From Pelobates cultripes (Eukaryota > Chordata > Amphibia > Anura > Pelobatidae), in assembly GCA_933207985.1 (NCBI GenBank), contig OW240914.1, positions 286,767,117-286,831,116 on the forward strand: a stretch of DNA of 64,000 nucleotides, given 5' to 3'. Numbering within the stretch: position 1 is the first letter of the stretch; every line of letters begins with the position of its first letter. Made by a program: the position numbers and the translations under genes. The notes beneath the pieces were generated by a model that saw nothing but the letters and a program-made list of their open reading frames with translations, ran no database searches and had not been told where the DNA came from. Positions 21,500 through 30,190 of this stretch are shown in pieces.

Positions 21500-24400
21500 G
21501 CTGGGCCATTGTTCCTTGTACTGGCGCTCTTGCTCTGGTGCCTGCTTGTACCTGTTTTTAGGTAGATAGTAGAAGGTTTGTCAAACTTTAGGTTAAGTGG
21601 GATGGGGAGGTAGTAGAGGGGGGGACAAGAGGAAGGAGGAGAAAGCATAAGTTCCTGGTGCTGTTTTGTTTCTTTATTTTATGTTGGTGTATCTTGTCAC
21701 TCTGCTGGTAAGTTCCTGTGGGCGTGGAGTTCTATGGGCTCGATCACCTATCTCTTTCTTATGACCCCATCTCTCCATTCTGGCTGTGATCTATTCATCC
21801 TACTTCTTGGTGCACCTATATGTGTCCCACATTCTCCACGCCTCCACCCACAATTTTTGTGGAGCTCGGTAGGCTCTGGTTGTGCATTCATATAGTTTGA
21901 CCATGTCTAGCTGTTCAATACACATTTCTATTAGTGGTGGGGTTTTTTTGAAGCCATGCCTTAGCTATGGCTGCAATAACTGTTATTGTGATGTGAAAGA
22001 TAAGATACTTTGGGTTTTAGGCAGATTTGTTGGGATGTGTTGTAAAATAAATATTTCTGGTGTTAGTGCTATATCGATGTTTCCTACTTTTTGTATAAGC
22101 TGTTTTGTATTTTCCCATATTTTAGTGATGGTGTGACACTTCCACCAGATGTGCAAGACGTCTCCCTTGTCATGCCCACATCTCCAACATGCCCCTGATT
22201 ACTTTGGGTCTATGTGTTTCACTTTGGTAGGTACCATGTGCCATCTATAAAGCATTTTCTAGACATCTCTATCTGGGATGTGCAAAGTGAAAATAGTTTG
22301 TTAGCTACAAAGCTTTGCTGCCACTCTTCATCTGATAATTGTCTTCCTATATCTGTTTCCCACTTTTTTATAAAGTTCATGTGACGTACTGCTTTGGGGT
22401 ATCGGTAGCTATCATATATGGTGGATATAATACCCAAATTTTTTTTGTATTTTTGCATAGTTGTTCTAATGCCTCTTTGGTGTTTGGTGTGTGTTTCGTC
22501 TCTCTGTTTCTCCCGATCCATGAGCTTATCTGTCTATAGGCAAATTCTGCTGTGGTTGGACGTTTAAACTTATTTTGTAGTGTATGGAAGGGAATGGGTT
22601 CGTTTTTGTCTACAATTTGGTGTACGTGTATTAAGCCCATGTTGGCCCATCTACTTATGCTTATGTATGGAATTAGTATTTCGAAGGATCGGAGCAACAT
22701 TATTGAGAGGGTTTTATTACTGGCCTCTTCTGAAGACGTGTGCAAGCACATTGCTTGTGTTTTCGTAACATTTAGTTTATAATATGAACAAGCGCTATAT
22801 TTCTTCAATATGTTGATAAAAGCCGGAATAGAGGTCAACGGGTTGGTTAGTGACAACATTATGTCATCAGCGAATGCTGTAATTTTGTGTTCCTTGCCTC
22901 CTTTTATGATGTCTGTGAGTAGTTTATCTTCTCTAATTGTTTGCAACAGCGGTTCTAGAGAAAAAATATAGAGAACTGGGGACAAAGGGCATCCCTGCCG
23001 TGTTCCGTTAGTTATACTAAGTGGCTGAGATGCAAATCCGCCATTCGTAACCCTGGCAGAGGGCTTGGAATAGAGTGCGGAGATCAAGTTTAGGAATTGA
23101 TTTGGGAAGTTTAATTTTTTCTACACTTCTTTTAGGAAGCCCCAGTGCAGTCTGTCAAATGCTTTTTCAGCGTCCAGTGACAAGAATACACTGGGCTCCC
23201 CTTGTTTTTGCTTGGAGTACAGTAGATTGTATAGTTTTCTTGTCCCATCTGCCCCCTGTCTATCCTTAACAAAGCCTACTTGGTCGAGTTGATTTATTGT
23301 GGACATCATATCTGTTACTCGTGTGGCAAATAGTTTGGCTAAGATTTTGGTATCTGTGTTGAGCAGAGATATGGGTCGTAGGTTTTTTTCGGCTTGTTTG
23401 GTGGTTTCCCTGGTTTCGGTAGGGCTACTATGTGTCCCATCAGCATGTCTTGTGGCATAATCCCTGTAGATAATATAGGATTAAACGTGTCTACTAGGTG
23501 TGGTCCTATAGTGGAACTAAATGTTTTGTAGTATGTATTGGTTAAGCCATCTGGCCCAGGTGATTTGCCATGAGGTAGTGATTTTATGATTTGTGATAAT
23601 TCGGTCAAAGTGATTGGGTTGCTAAGTTTCTTTTGATGGTCTAGGGTTAGACTAGGCAAAGTTATCTTGGACAGGAAACTTTGTATTTCTGACAAAGTTG
23701 GTTGGTGCGTTTGATTGGGTATGTTTAAATTGTATAGGGACGTATAGAAGCCAGCCATTTCCACTAGGATTTCTTGTGGGTTATACACTTCCCCCCCTGC
23801 TCGGTTGAGCAGGTATGGAATTTTTGATTGGGTTTGTCTCTGTCTCAACAAGGATGCCAAGGCTTTCCCAGCTTTATTTCCTTGTGTATACTTGCGCATT
23901 TTTAGTTTTTGGAGTGTGCGTGCTGTGTCATCTACAAGTATCTCATTGAGTAACTTAGTAACTCTAGTTATTTCATTTGTGTTATCTAGTGTGGGTTTTA
24001 GGAGCTGTGTGATCTGAAGTCCCTGAAGGGTTTTTAGTAGTTCAAAATATCTCTTCCATAGTGTGTTCACGGTAAGATCCCCTGCTGATGTATATTCCTC
24101 TGACTACTGCTTTGTGCGCTTGCCATGTAGTCATAGAGGTCAATTCAGGAAGTGTATTGTTTTTAAAATATTCACTCAGATCTTGATTTATCTTTGTGCA
24201 AAACTCTTCGTTATGGAGTAAAGAATCATTTAACCTCCATGGTGCTTTACCCCTGTGGTCAAAGGTGGTCTGCAGTGTTATGGACATCGGAGCATGGTCA
24301 GACCACACTATATCTCCAATTATACTAGTTTTTACTCTCTGTAGGATGTTATTGGTCACCAGAATCTTGTCAATTCTGGAGTAGGACTTGTGAACCTGTG

Positions 24401-24983
24401 AAAAATATGTGTATCCTTTTTCATTAGGATGGTGTACTCTCCACACGTCATACAGCTTATGCTCTAGTATTAACTTAGAAAGTGTTTTGCACTGTTTTGT
24501 TAGGGATTTTGCTCTAGAGGTATCTGGGGCGAGCGATGTGTCTGCCAAGGGGTGCATGACGTGGTTTATAGCTCCGCAAAGAATTATTGAAGCTTTCTGA
24601 GTGGGTGGTATTTTATTAAGAACTTTAAGTAAAAAGTTCCTCTGGTTTGTGTTGGGGCTATAGACTCCAACTAGTGTGTATGTAACCGTGTTGATAATAC
24701 AGTAGATTATGATATAGCGACCTTGCGGATCTTTTTTTACTTGCAATAAATCGAAGGTGAGAGATTTGTGGAAGAGGAAGGAAACTTCTCTGGATTTGGA
24801 AGAGTGTGTCGTGTGGTATTGGACAGGATAGTCCCTGTATCCAAATTCTGGGATTTTATTATGCTTAAAGTGAGTCTCTTGTATGCACGTTATATCAATT
24901 TGTTCTCTTTTCATGACGTCCAGGAGTATCCTCCTTTTATGTGGAGTGTCAAGTCCCCTTACGTTATGAGTTTGTATTTTCAT
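21500..24983 (-). pseudogene. L1-like LINE ORF2: endonuclease plus reverse transcriptase, frameshifted
   Basis: ATG at 24981-24983 begins MKIQTHNVRGLDTPHKRR. The APE-like endonuclease (24983-24042) has HNVRGL, CIQETHF, GVYSPN, SRIDKILVTN and WSDHAP. The usual GDFN metal/catalytic block reads GAIN (GCT codon at 24570-24572), so the Asp is lost in this copy. RT blocks follow: KSPGPDGLTNTYYK (23.5 kb), SLDAEKAFDRLHW (23.2 kb), GTRQGCPLSP and FADDIML (22.9 kb). The C-terminal Cys-rich motif lies at 22.2 kb. Frame changes occur near 23.4, 23.1 and 22.3 kb, and stops accumulate beyond 22.2 kb. The lower limit is approximate. Confidence 0.8.
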
Positions 24984-24984
24984 A

Positions 24985-25383
24985 CTAAGTGGGTTTCTGT
25001 GAGAAAGCGTATGTGATGGCTTTGAAGTATCTACAGTCCTTAACCTTAAACCTTTGAGATATCAGCCTTTTCATGTTCTCTGCCAAGATATGTTTCTGCG
25101 TTTGGATATATTTTATTCTTTGAGAAACTTGTGGCTTGTCTGTGCTCCAACCTTGCTTTGTTTTGTTTGTATGTGGCACTTTTGGTGTTTTCAGTATAAT
25201 GGTTTTGATTATTTTTGTGGATTGAGCCGGTTGCTCATTGCGGTTCGTCCAAATGGGATGAACTGGGAAGAGGGAGGGGGGTGTAACTAAGGGAAGATCT
25301 AAAATAAGGTATTTACATAGCCTCCATGTGGGAGGCTTGGTACTGATGTGTGGTACCTTGGGGTAAGAACTGTCATGTTCCAA
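24985..25383 (-). CDS. 132-codon open frame abutting ORF2 of the L1-like LINE
   Basis: An open frame from ATG at 25383 to TAG at 24985-24987, one base before the ORF2 ATG (TAG-T-ATG). The product is basic and Pro/Lys/Thr-rich with no domain I recognise. The duplicated unit carries the same frame at 26259-26657, also uninterrupted. It may be translated with ORF2 by stop-restart, or it may simply be an open inter-ORF spacer. Confidence 0.3.
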   Translation of the reverse strand: MEHDSSYPKVPHISTKPPTWRLCKYLILDLPLVTPPSLFPVHPIWTNRNEQPAQSTKIIKTIILKTPKVPHTNKTKQGWSTDKPQVSQRIKYIQTQKHILAENMKRLISQRFKVKDCRYFKAITYAFSQKPT

Positions 25384-26258
25384 TTAGTGACCAAGGGTCT
25401 ATCTATTAGATTGTGCAGGGCATTGGGGTGTTGACTTGGCCAGCCCTTTATTTATATTAATTCAGGGAGCCGGGTTGAGATTGTATGCTGTCCAGGGAGG
25501 GATTGTATGTTGTCAAGGGAGAACCAGGGATGTGTGACCTGCGTTATAATTTGCCCTGTGTTATTACTGTGTCACATTCCTGGTATTAGGCATTTGCATT
25601 CAAAGTTACATTTTTTTTTTATTTATTTTTTTACATATCATACATGTTCTGTCAATTGAAACCTGGGATAGTCTATAGTGCAGGTCTAAATCTTGTTTCT
25701 TTTTGTTCTTATGTTACTAGCCTCAGCTGGCCGTTGACTGAATATGACGTAACAATGTACATTATATCCCATTAGACCACATCATATGTTCAGCATATCT
25801 CTCTCGTCTACCAGGAAGGCAGAGCTCCGATCATTCTAGGGGAACGTTATGCAAATGAGGCATTTATTTATCTTACTGTATATAGTACTCTGGCCCCAAT
25901 GCCCCCGGGTCACCCTCAGAGCTGGGTTCTGGTATCTGTTCGGTAAAGCCCCATGCGTGTAGCTTGTGGAGGCCCTCTTCAGGCGAGGAAATTACTTGAA
26001 TGGCGCCGTCTTCTGTTACTAACATTTTAGTTGGGTATCCCCATCTGAATCGCAGTCCATGCTCCCGCAGCCGGTCTGCAACCTGGGAGAAGTCCTTTCT
26101 CCTGCGTAGGGTGGAGGCCGAGATGCCTGCGAAGATGCTTAAAGTGAGTCTCTTGTATGCACATTATATCAATTTGTTCTCTTTTCATGGCGTCCAGGAG
26201 TATCCTCCTTTTATGTGGAGTGTAAAGTCCCCTTACGTTATGAGTTTGTATTTTCATA

Positions 26259-26657
26259 CTAAGTGGGTTTCTGTGAGAAAGCGTATGTGATGGCTTTGAA
26301 GTATCTACAGACCTTAACCTTAAACCTTTGAGATATCAGCCTTTTCATGTTCTCTGCCAAGATATGTTTCTGCGTTTGGATATATTTTATTCTTTGAAAA
26401 ACTTGTGGCTTGTCTGTGCTCCAACCTTGCTTTGTTTTGTTTGAATGTGGCACTTTTGGTGTTTTCAGTATAATGGTTTTGATTATTTTTGTGGATTGAG
26501 CCGGTTGCTCATTGCGGTTCGTCCAAATGGGATGAACTGGGAAGAGGGAGGGGGGTGTAACTAAGGGAAGATCTAAAATAAGGTATTTACATAGCCTCCA
26601 TGTGGGAGGCTTGGTACTGATGTGTGGTACCTTGGGGTAAGAACTGTCATATTCCAA
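26259..26657 (-). CDS. Second copy of the 132-codon inter-ORF frame
   Basis: Matches 24985-25383 with a handful of changes and no stop. It stands before a truncated ORF2 start at 26257 whose product diverges into frameshifted ORF1 sequence. Confidence 0.3.
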   Translation of the reverse strand: MEYDSSYPKVPHISTKPPTWRLCKYLILDLPLVTPPSLFPVHPIWTNRNEQPAQSTKIIKTIILKTPKVPHSNKTKQGWSTDKPQVFQRIKYIQTQKHILAENMKRLISQRFKVKVCRYFKAITYAFSQKPT

Positions 26658-27145
26658 TTAGTGACCAAGGGTCTATCTATTAGATTGTGCAGGGCATTGG
26701 GGTGTTGACTTGGCCAGCCCTTTATTTATATTAATTCAGGGAGCCGGGTTGAGATTGTATGCTGTCCAGGGAGGGATTGTATGTTGTCAAGGGAGAACCA
26801 GGGATGTGCGACCTGCGTTATAATTTGCCCTGTGTTATTACTGTGTCACATTCATGGTATTAGGCATTTGCATTCAAAGTTACATTTTTATTTATTTATT
26901 TTTTTACATATCATACATGTTCTGTCAATTGAAACCTGGGATAGTCTATAGTGCAGGTCTAAATCTTGTTTCGTTTTGTTCTCATGTTACTAGCCTCAGC
27001 TGGCCGTTGACTGAATATGACGTAACAATGTACATTATATCCCATTAGACCACATCATATGTTCAGCATATCTCTCTCGTCTACCAGGAAGGCAGAGCTC
27101 CGGTCATTCTAGGGGAACGTTATGCAAATGAGGCATTTATTTATC

Positions 27146-27898
27146 TTACTGTATATAGTACTCCGGCCCCAAGGCCCCCGGGTCACCCTCAGAGCTGGGT
27201 TCTGGTATCTGTTCAGTAAAGCCCCATGCGTGTAGCTTGTGGAGGCCCTCTTCAGGCGAAGAAATTACTTGAATGGCGCCGTCTTCTGTTACTAACATTT
27301 TAGTTGGGTATCCCCATCTGAATCGCAGTCCATGCTCCCGCAGCCGGTCTGCAACCTGGGAGAAGTCCTTTCTCCTGCGTAGGGTGGAGGCCGAGATGTC
27401 TGCGAAGATCTTAACTTCTGGGTAATCCGCTGGCGGTTTTCCTTTATTGCGGCTTGCGCAGAGTACCAGCTCCTTGACGTGGTAGTAATGAGCTCTTAAT
27501 AGGACATCTCTAGGAGCTGTGTCAGGAAGAAATCTTGGTCGAAGTAGTCGATGTATCTGATGAATGAGCATCATGTCGGTCGATATGTCCAGCGCATAGG
27601 CTTTGAACAGGCTTTTGGCATAAGCTTGTAAGTTTTCTGGCGGTACATTTTCAGGGACGCATCTCAAGCGCAGGTTATTTCTGCGTGTTCTGTCTTCGAG
27701 ATCTGTGAGCTTGATCTCCGTTGCTTTGAGTTTGCGCTCCAGTTGCTCCACATGTGTAGCCAGATCATTGTGGTCTGCAGCAAAGTTCTCCATTTTAGTC
27801 TCCACATGCGCAGTATGTTTTCCTAGTTCCTGGCGATCCATTTTCAGGGAGTCCATCAAGTGCTGCCAGGTAGCTATTAGTTTCTGCAAACAAATCAA
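27146..27898 (-). pseudogene. L1-like ORF1 protein, N-terminally truncated
   Basis: A 250-codon open frame. Residues about 15-75 have a heptad-like, Leu- and charge-rich coiled coil ending in LEDRTRRNNLRLRCVPENV, the diagnostic start of the L1 ORF1p RRM domain (Transposase_22 family). The C-terminal domain follows (PRDVLLRAHYYHVKE, FADISASTLRRRKDF, GYPTKMLVTEDG). ORF1p is a trimeric nucleic-acid chaperone that coats LINE RNA. The apparent start MICLQ lies partly in the flanking Tc1 sequence, so the true N-terminus is lost; the rest is free of stops. The last third is repeated in the duplicated unit at 25873-26136. Confidence 0.8.
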
Positions 27899-28260
27899 GC
27901 AAAAGCAATTAAAATAGCTCTACACAACAAATGCTTTAATGCTCAACTGAAAATGCAACTTAAAATGACTTCTCCAGTCTCAAAATTATTCAACCTCTTC
28001 AACCCTTTTGCTGTTATGATCTACTGTAAATAAAATGCATAGCCAGACACCTTCTGGTAGCATTCCTGAGGAAACTTGGGCCATTGCTCATGAGCAGTGG
28101 TCTTCAGTTCAGTAATATTCTTGGGTTTGTGTGCTGCAACCACCTTCTTTAAATCCCTCCAGAGATTTTCAATGGGGTTCAAGTCAAATGGCTACTGTAG
28201 AATTTTCCAGGACTTCTTCTGTAACCAAGCCTTGGTGGAATTTGAGGTATGCTTGGGATC

Positions 28261-28802
28261 TGTCAGGGTTCCTTCTGTGGTGACCAAGGTTGTCCCTCAT
28301 GGTACTCACCTTTCACATGATATTGTAGGTCCCCTTTCAGCTTTCCTCTTCCTTCTCTAGCCGTTTTCACGCCAGCCGCGATAGCCCCACCCCTTTTTAT
28401 GACGCGGAAAGGGGGAGTCGACATCATGACGATAATGATGTCACGTTCCGCTGAAACGTTCGGATTATGATGTTTTGGGGGCGTGGCTACCAGCCTAACA
28501 AGTATAAAAAGGACTCAAAGGACTAAGTTCTTTGCCCTGTTGTGGTTCATTTTTGTTCCCTATAGTGCTTGTTCCGTATTCTGTATTCCAGCTTTTGATC
28601 TTGACTCCATTTGTGACTACTCCATTCTATACTCTTTTGACCCGGCTTTGGCTTACTCGCTTATCCTGATTTCTGCATTCCTAGACCTCGGCTTGAATTT
28701 GACTACCCCTTCTTCTTATACGTTAGTCTGGCCATTCTAAGGTCCTGTATACGTTACCCTTTATCTACATTCTGCGTCTTGGATCCCACTCCATTCCTGA
28801 CA
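28261..28802 (+). mobile_element. Solo LTR of an endogenous retrovirus or Gypsy-type element
   Basis: A 542-bp insert begins TGTCAGGGTTCC and ends ATTCCTGACA, giving the TG...CA inverted ends of an LTR. The 5-mer GGATC flanks it on both sides (28256-28260, 28803-28807). Removing it restores the Tc1 transposase sequence. A TATA-like box GTATAAAAAGG lies at 28502. No internal coding region is present, so the provirus was lost by LTR-LTR recombination. Short open frames within it (28097-28360, 28483-28740) are not real genes. Confidence 0.85.
28502..28512 (+). promoter_or_regulatory. TATA-like box of the solo LTR
   Basis: GTATAAAAAGG, about 240 bp into the LTR, placed as expected for an LTR promoter. 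Activity is unknown. Confidence 0.5.
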
Positions 28803-28984
28803 GGATCATTGTCTTGTTGGAAGGTTCAAGAATGCCCAAGCTACAGCTTCCTCACAGACAACATGATGTTTTCTCCTATGATTACCTAATGCTTCAATGA
28901 ATTCATCTTGCCTTCGACACACTGCAGGTTTCCAGTGCCAGAGGATGCAAATCAGCCACAGAACATCACAAGCCATCACCATTC

Positions 28985-29160
28985 TAAGAGGATCACTATA
29001 GGGTCAAGAACACAAAAAAATTATTCCTGACCCTATAGCGCTAAACCCACCATTTAGGGGGCTTCCCCTCCCTTAGCCCCACTATAAAAGTTTAAAACTC
29101 ACCTTATTTCCAGTGTTGCGCGGGTCCGTCAGTGCTGGCTCTGGCCCTTTCCTGCTGAAT
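28985..29160. mobile_element. Possible miniature-element fragment inside the Tc1 remnant
   Basis: CACTATAGGGTCAAGAACAC and, shortly after, CCTGACCCTATAGCG are inverted to each other, resembling the GACACTATAG-type ends elsewhere in the window. Limits uncertain. Confidence 0.4.
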
Positions 29161-29877
29161 TTTTTCTCTGGGAAGATAAAAACAATAGGAACATCCAATT
29201 TTTATCTTAATCATTGCATTTCATTTTTATTTACTTTTTAGCATATTTGTATTAATAAATAGATTACATTTTCTACTAAGTCCATAGAAGCCTCAAGTAC
29301 CTTCATTTGGGGAAGTGTCAACCGCTTTAGAGTGGCAAATACCTATTTACATTCTATCAGAAATATTCGTGAATTGACTATGTGTTATATTTTTGTATCC
29401 TGTTCCTTGTTTGTGAAGGGTGATGTTCTCTTCTCTTAACTGTGTGGACCATTCTTTTGGCTTAGCCATATTTCTAACATGTAGTCAAATGTGACAATCA
29501 ACATACCCCTAATCTGTTCAGGTATTTAAAGTGTTCCAGCTCAAACCTGGTGCAACTAATGAAGCCTTTGATAAGTTGCATCAGGTGCCCTCGAGACATC
29601 AGCTGTTTTGCATATTAGTGCTGTTATGAGGGATTCTATTTAGGGAGTTGAATAATATTGCAAATGGACAATCCCTAATATGTTGCATTTGGGGAAACAA
29701 CTTGAAGCATTCATTGTGTTGAGCTATTTCAATTGCTTTTGTTTGATTTGCTCATTGCGAACAGCTGAACGTCTGTACATTTCAAAGTCTGATTTCAATG
29801 GGGGGTTGAATAATTTTGATTACAACTTGCCTACCCATGATCTAGTACATCATAGAAGCATTCACGAAAATGCTTAA

Positions 29878-30070
29878 AGGGACATTATTTGCACCCAGGC
29901 CATTAACCCCTTAAGGACACATGACATGTCTGACATGTCATGATTCCCTTTTATTACAGAAGTTTGGTCCTTAAGGGGTTAAAGTGGTCTGGGTGCAGTG
30001 CCCTTGTCAGTTTAACCCTACAGTGGTAATTGCAGTTACTGATAAACTGACATAATTACATTGCTGACCA
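29878..30070. mobile_element. Miniature-element fragment with nested insertion
   Basis: After TTAA at 29874-29877 comes AGGGACATTATTTGCACCCAG and, beyond an insertion, AGTGGTCTGGGTGCAGTG, the same subterminal hairpin as at 4.0 kb and 33.3 kb. The hairpin is split by the 72-bp element at 29907-29978. Confidence 0.6.
29907..29978. mobile_element. 72-bp MITE with perfect 12-bp ends and TTAA duplication
   Basis: CCCCTTAAGGAC at the left and GTCCTTAAGGGG at the right are perfect inverted repeats, each flanked outside by TTAA. TTAA duplication is typical of piggyBac and Kolobok superfamilies; the superfamily is not decided here. An internal ACATGTCTGACATGT palindrome is present. Confidence 0.75.
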
Positions 30071-30190
30071 GTGTTGAGGGATATTGGCATTTAATTCAAA
30101 TAACGTAATTAAGGACTTTTAACTCTTTCTCCCCTGTGGGGGGGGGTTGAGCGAGGAGAGCACTCTTGTGCTAGTAATACAGTATTTAAC

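Larger units (their letters stand above)
24863..27409. repeat. Tandem duplication of about 1,274 bp inside the L1-like LINE
   Basis: Unit 1 is 24863-26136 and unit 2 is 26137-27409, head to tail. The junction reads GCGAAGAT|GCTTAAAGTG, joining ORF1 C-terminal sequence to sequence inside ORF2's endonuclease; the two parent breakpoints share only AT. By eye I count about 18 substitutions plus a small indel in a T/A run, roughly 1.4 %. Each unit holds the 3' part of ORF1, the inter-ORF region and the first 40 codons of ORF2. The upstream copy of ORF2 (26257) therefore runs out of frame after about 40 codons. Confidence 0.9.
21308..27886 (-). mobile_element. L1-like LINE retrotransposon with internal tandem duplication
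   Basis: Minus-strand element. The 3' end is an A-rich tail (AAATAAAAAAATTAAAAAA at 21308-21330). ORF2 lies upstream at 24983 and below, and ORF1p at 27146-27898. Domain order and the Cys-rich C-terminus (CWRCGHDKGDVLHIWWKC near 22150-22200) fit the L1/Tx1 group. Frameshifts and a 1.27-kb tandem duplication at the ORF1/ORF2 junction make it inactive. The 5' end is truncated and joins a Tc1 element at about 27886. No target duplication was found. Confidence 0.85.
28022..28980 (-). pseudogene. Tc1/mariner transposase fragment (DDE C-terminal half)
   Basis: Minus-strand words in the right order: FASSGTGNLQCVEGKMNS, TFQQDNDPKHTS (second catalytic Asp block), then PFDLNPIENLWRDLKK (third catalytic block) and a C-terminal tail ending at a TAG-type stop near 28022. 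Several stops and the 542-bp LTR insertion between QQDND and KHTS interrupt it. The transposase would have cut and pasted DNA at TA sites; this copy is dead. Confidence 0.8.
27887..29827 (-). mobile_element. Tc1/mariner-type DNA transposon remnant
   Basis: The right end (29790-29827) reads, in reverse, AGTTGTAATCAAAATTATTC AACC; the left side has the related TCAAAATTATTCAACC at 27979 and the shared subterminal GCAATTAAAATAGCTC (27906) / GAGCTATTTCAATTGC (29720). The left terminus itself is missing where the L1-like LINE begins. Between the ends lies a broken DDE transposase on the minus strand, interrupted by a solo LTR (28261-28802) and possibly a small miniature element near 29.0 kb. Confidence 0.75.

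Noticed and set aside
28483..28740. 85-codon plus-strand frame with membrane-like composition
   Set aside because: Lies within the solo LTR, which is non-coding; no family similarity.
29907..29978. Rho-independent type terminator
   Set aside because: The hairpin is the inverted ends of a MITE with TTAA duplication in a eukaryotic genome.
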